Positions 61,296-64,000 of a DNA stretch of 64,000 nucleotides are shown piece after piece (within the stretch, counting starts at the first letter, position 1; each line of letters starts with the position of its first letter). The position numbers and the translations under genes were made by a program. The notes under the pieces were generated by a model. It did no database searches and was not told where the DNA came from. It was given only the letters and a program-made list of their open reading frames with translations. The DNA comes from Trichomonas vaginalis G3 (taxonomy: Eukaryota > Parabasalia > Trichomonadida > Trichomonadidae): the NCBI RefSeq assembly GCF_026262505.1, contig NC_067205.1, positions 6,634,001-6,698,000 on the forward strand, in the 5' to 3' direction.

Positions 61296-61586
61296 CTTTT
61301 GAGGATATGCGTTAGAATAGCTGTTCTTAAATGAAGGCTTTTCACCTTTGAGAGCATAAACTCTATAACTTTCTGCATACTTTATGTTTGAACCTCCTGA
61401 GCCATCATTGACATAAATTTTTATAGGCTTCCACCCTTTGTTCATGTTCCTGCTTCTTCCCTTAGCTCTTTTGTTCAGTAGTTCTACATCTTTATACACA
61501 GCACCTGTCTCAGTGAATTCAACAATATTTTCATTCGTTAGCTTTACATTCAAACCCTTGTCGAGTATATTGTTCATTTCATACAT
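61185..61586 (-). CDS. Second Polinton: unknown gene
   Basis: The frame is open from 61703, but a start near 61586 (MYEMNNILDKGLNVKLTNEN) fits better because it clears the divergent gene at 61612. The product is basic in the middle (NKRAKGRSRNMNKGWKPIKI) and polar at the end. The 25 bases between the two genes contain TTTTTATTC, as in the leaders of the first element. Confidence 0.45.
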   Translation of the reverse strand: MYEMNNILDKGLNVKLTNENIVEFTETGAVYKDVELLNKRAKGRSRNMNKGWKPIKIYVNDGSGGSNIKYAESYRVYALKGEKPSFKNSYSNAYPQKLTDGEVDDMNDSKNINRNGDRDAWNLFTISQLKVKL

Positions 61587-61611
61587 ATAAAAGGTTTTTA
61601 TTCTATATGAA

Positions 61612-62094
61612 ATGAGAAGCAAATCCATCTTAGCTGGTGCCGTTAATGTTCCAATTGAACCAACATCAAATGTTGACTCACGAACGACAAACAATATTGT
61701 CATAAAGAACTATAGTTCAGAGTGTTTGAAAGAAAAAGAACCAGAACTTAAGTCGGTGAATTTAAACTCAGCTTCAAACGCTAACGCTACATCAGATGTT
61801 AAGTTAGAGTATCCACCACTGGACCAAATTCTTTCAAGAGAAGCCAACGACAATCCTTACACAAATGTTCAAACAAATCCTTCAGATAACGTAGACCATT
61901 ACCTTCTTCAGTTATACCAAACAATTTTACTCAAAGACGATAAGAAGCTTTTGACAAATCTTATAAGTAAGAACCAAATAATTCTAACAAAGGAGGACCT
62001 TGAAAATGTTATCTCACGAATAACAGGGAAACAATGTGTCATTGACTATCTCGACCCTGAAATCGAATGCTGTGGTCAAACGCCATATTCATGA
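61612..62094 (+). CDS. Second Polinton: unknown gene, 160 codons
   Basis: Begins MRSKSILAGAVNVPIEPTSN. A disordered Asn/Ser-rich N-terminal half is followed by a helical C-terminal half with ILTKEDLENVISRITGKQ and a closing CVIDYLDPEIECCG. No family recognised. Confidence 0.5.
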   Translation: MRSKSILAGAVNVPIEPTSNVDSRTTNNIVIKNYSSECLKEKEPELKSVNLNSASNANATSDVKLEYPPLDQILSREANDNPYTNVQTNPSDNVDHYLLQLYQTILLKDDKKLLTNLISKNQIILTKEDLENVISRITGKQCVIDYLDPEIECCGQTPYS

Positions 62095-62273
62095 AAATAG
62101 GTAACATCCGCATCATTGAAACACCAGGAACTACAGGAGTTGAGTTTAAGTATAAATATTCGAATGAATATACAAAACTTCAACAGAACTATAACTTTGC
62201 TTGAAATATGTTTTAGTAAATTAAAGCAGTCAGGATTCGGTCTTGGCGCTTTGTGCCGTCAGTCAAAAAAATT

Positions 62274-62516
62274 TCAAGTTAGCAATTTGTAATATCTATC
62301 CAAAACTTCTTCAACAGTATCGAACTCATCTTCATAATGCAAACCTAATCTTATTGACTTGGTGCAGTTTTCACTAACACAATATTTTTCTGTTCTCTTG
62401 ACTGACATAACTAATTCATTTGTTTCATCAAACAGCAACAACCAAAGTTCATGACCTAATACATAACATTCATACTTTATATTTTTAGCTCTGAGTTCTC
62501 TTGTAAGCTGTTGCAT
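62274..62516 (-). CDS. Second Polinton: unknown gene, 80 codons
   Basis: Begins MQQLTRELRAKNIKYECYVL. A compact alpha/beta protein with three Cys and an acidic helix (EFDTVEEVLDRYYKLL) at the end. Not recognised. Confidence 0.45.
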   Translation of the reverse strand: MQQLTRELRAKNIKYECYVLGHELWLLLFDETNELVMSVKRTEKYCVSENCTKSIRLGLHYEDEFDTVEEVLDRYYKLLT

Positions 62517-63250
62517 TTAATATTTTCTAAAAAGTCAACTTCAACAGTCATTCGCACTGGTGCCTTCAGTTCTACAGGCTCTCCTTGAAAGTCAACAAAG
62601 TCTGAATTGCATGTCTTTCAAATTATGAGGACTAATGCGAACCCATTTACCTAAATGAGTTGCTATGACAGGAACGTTTGGAATGAACATTGAATTGACT
62701 GCATAACAGAAGGATTATATTCTACTGAACCTTTACTATTAACTCCTGAAATGCCTGTGACATTAGCTATTTTAGACTCAATGTATAAACAATTACCATA
62801 ACATACGTATGGAACAGATTTCATCTCAATCGTTTGTCAACACTTTTCAAAGGAAATGTCATATGGTATGCACCCAAAAGAAGTTGTACTCTATGACTCA
62901 TTCGTGTATCTTAAACTCCTTCGCATAACTGAACTTCAATGTTCCCTCAGAAGAGAGTTCGACATCTATGTTGTCAATAGTTTCTTCATTTATGAGAGTA
63001 TCTATGACTCCAGCAATTTTATCTATTCTATACCCAGCTCTGTTAGGAAATGTTATAACACTTCTTTTGTCATCTATTTCAATCTCTATGAAATCTGTTT
63101 CATCTGTTATGACAAAAGTTGCGATAGTATTGAAGTCAACAACTCTGAAAGCAAGCGCTTCATTCTGAAGACCTAAGTTTGTTTGTAGCTTTACTGTCCC
63201 GTATTCGTTTTGGGTCTGTACTTTGCAAATAGAACAACATTTTATTTCTC
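62517..63250 (-). pseudogene. Second Polinton part: structural-type remnant
   Basis: On the minus strand a beta-rich coding stretch is visible (LAFRVVDFNTIATFVITDET, VITFPNRAGYRIDKIAGVID, NIDVELSSEGTLKFSYAKEF). It suggests a virion protein, but the family is not recognised. Broken. Confidence 0.4.
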
Positions 63251-63259
63251 ATTAAAATA

Positions 63260-64000
63260 TGACTATTGCTGCATATGCGTATGAAACAAATGAAGCAAGA
63301 AGAGCACATGAACTAGTAAACGAAAACTCAAACTTTAACCATTGAAGGCAATGATTTAGTCATTGACGATGGAAAAACTAAAAAAGTCATTGATTTTCGA
63401 TACTTTTAACACGTATGACCCATTCATTACAATAAGTAAAGTTCCCATCATAAATGATGGAACGGTGCAATATATAAATTCTACAGTAGATGCCTCATTA
63501 GTGAAAGTATTAAATGTCTCATTGAATTGTTAAAGAGCTTTCGATTTGACGACAACATTTAAATGCCTAAAGAATTTAGTCATGAATGAGAAACAAATTC
63601 TCGGCGTTTGCTGGTAGCAGTAATGATGTACACCTTATGACATTAGAATATTATAACGAACATAAAGATGAACTGAAAGGAGAGAAGGGTGACACCGGAC
63701 CTCAAGAGACCACAAGGAATACAAGGACCTCAAGGCGAAAACGGTTTGGATGGTGAAGATGGAAAGGATGGAAAAACTGCTAAATCATGGATATGGAAAC
63801 CTTATAAATACTGGTTTAACAGCTGCTTCTTTATGGAGTTCTTCAATACCAAATCGGAAAGATATGGCAGTACTTGGTGAGAAGTTTTAGATGACGTTAA
63901 AAATGCTTTTGACTTCATTTCAAATGGTTCTGATTACTATTAAAACTTTATCTGGTTGGATGCAAGAAACAAGGAGCTCAAATAGATACTGTAAGACGTA
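63260..64000 (+). pseudogene. Second Polinton part: collagen-like fibre region
   Basis: The region starts near 63260 with MTIAAYAYETNEARRAHELV. Near 63680-63770 it encodes Gly-x-y triplets (KGEKGDTGPQ, GIQGPQGENGLDGEDGKDGK), as in phage and giant-virus fibres. It continues past the right edge. Inferred virion attachment fibre. Broken. Confidence 0.6.

Larger units (their letters stand above)
58205..64000. mobile_element. Second Polinton-like element, decayed, runs off the right edge (fossil)
   Basis: A set of short frames on both strands with Polinton character: small structural-type genes, a packaging ATPase region at 60305-61295, and a collagen-like fibre region near 63260-64000. The genes are not close relatives of those in the element at 33454-55515, so it is a separate family. 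No left terminal repeat could be identified; the start given is the end of the first gene. It has perhaps a dozen or more breaks in the visible part and is older than the first element. Polymerase and integrase, if present, lie outside the window. Confidence 0.7.

Overview
The window comes from a trichomonad protist (Trichomonas/Tritrichomonas type); the species cannot be fixed from sequence alone. The DNA is AT-rich. The chromosomal genes are single-exon. Two of them carry the trichomonad initiator TCATTT 8-15 bases before the ATG, and several stop codons sit inside TAAA, the lineage's poly(A) signal. The gene content also fits: multi-membrane nucleotidyl cyclase, HCD-type kinases, ankyrin proteins, glycine-rich proteins, large Ig-like surface proteins, and Polinton/Maverick elements.

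1-33 kb is host-like sequence in which live genes mix with decaying ones. In order it holds the 5' part of a Ser/Lys-rich gene, a glycine-rich protein, a protein kinase, a glucosidase-II-beta-like ER protein, and a second glycine-rich gene with no ATG. Next comes a 2.2 kb DNA transposon with exact 19-bp ends and an 8-bp target duplication, inserted just upstream of an Mcm10-like replication factor. Then follow an ankyrin protein, a frameshifted kinase, a 2 kb gene-poor stretch holding nested hairpin repeats and a GC-rich island, a kinase stub, a beta-helix fragment, a 1382-residue membrane cyclase homologue with a degenerate catalytic domain and an EF-hand loop, and a 1567-residue surface protein with an NPLF tail. 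The stretch ends with an aldo/keto reductase stub and two transporter paralogues, one open and one broken.

33,454-55,515 is a Polinton/Maverick with both ends present: about 70-bp terminal inverted repeats starting with AG and a 6-bp duplication AAGCAG. Its left half reads rightwards: an unknown gene, protein-primed DNA polymerase B, integrase, small genes, and primase-helicase. Its right half reads mostly leftwards: a phage-tail-fibre-like gene region, several unknown genes, packaging ATPase, major capsid, and small amphipathic proteins. The primase-helicase gene is flanked by two arrays of the same 121-bp repeat in opposite orientation. The element is a fossil with roughly half a dozen to eight breaks, but a fairly young one judging by its ends.

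55.5-58.1 kb carries several perfect hairpins and a pogo/Tigger-like transposase remnant. From about 58.2 kb to the right edge lies a second, unrelated and much more decayed Polinton-like element with a packaging ATPase region and a collagen-like fibre region. The most unusual observations are the inverted repeat arrays around the primase-helicase, the fibre-like regions in both Polintons, and the families of perfect hairpins whose stems differ in sequence but agree in shape.
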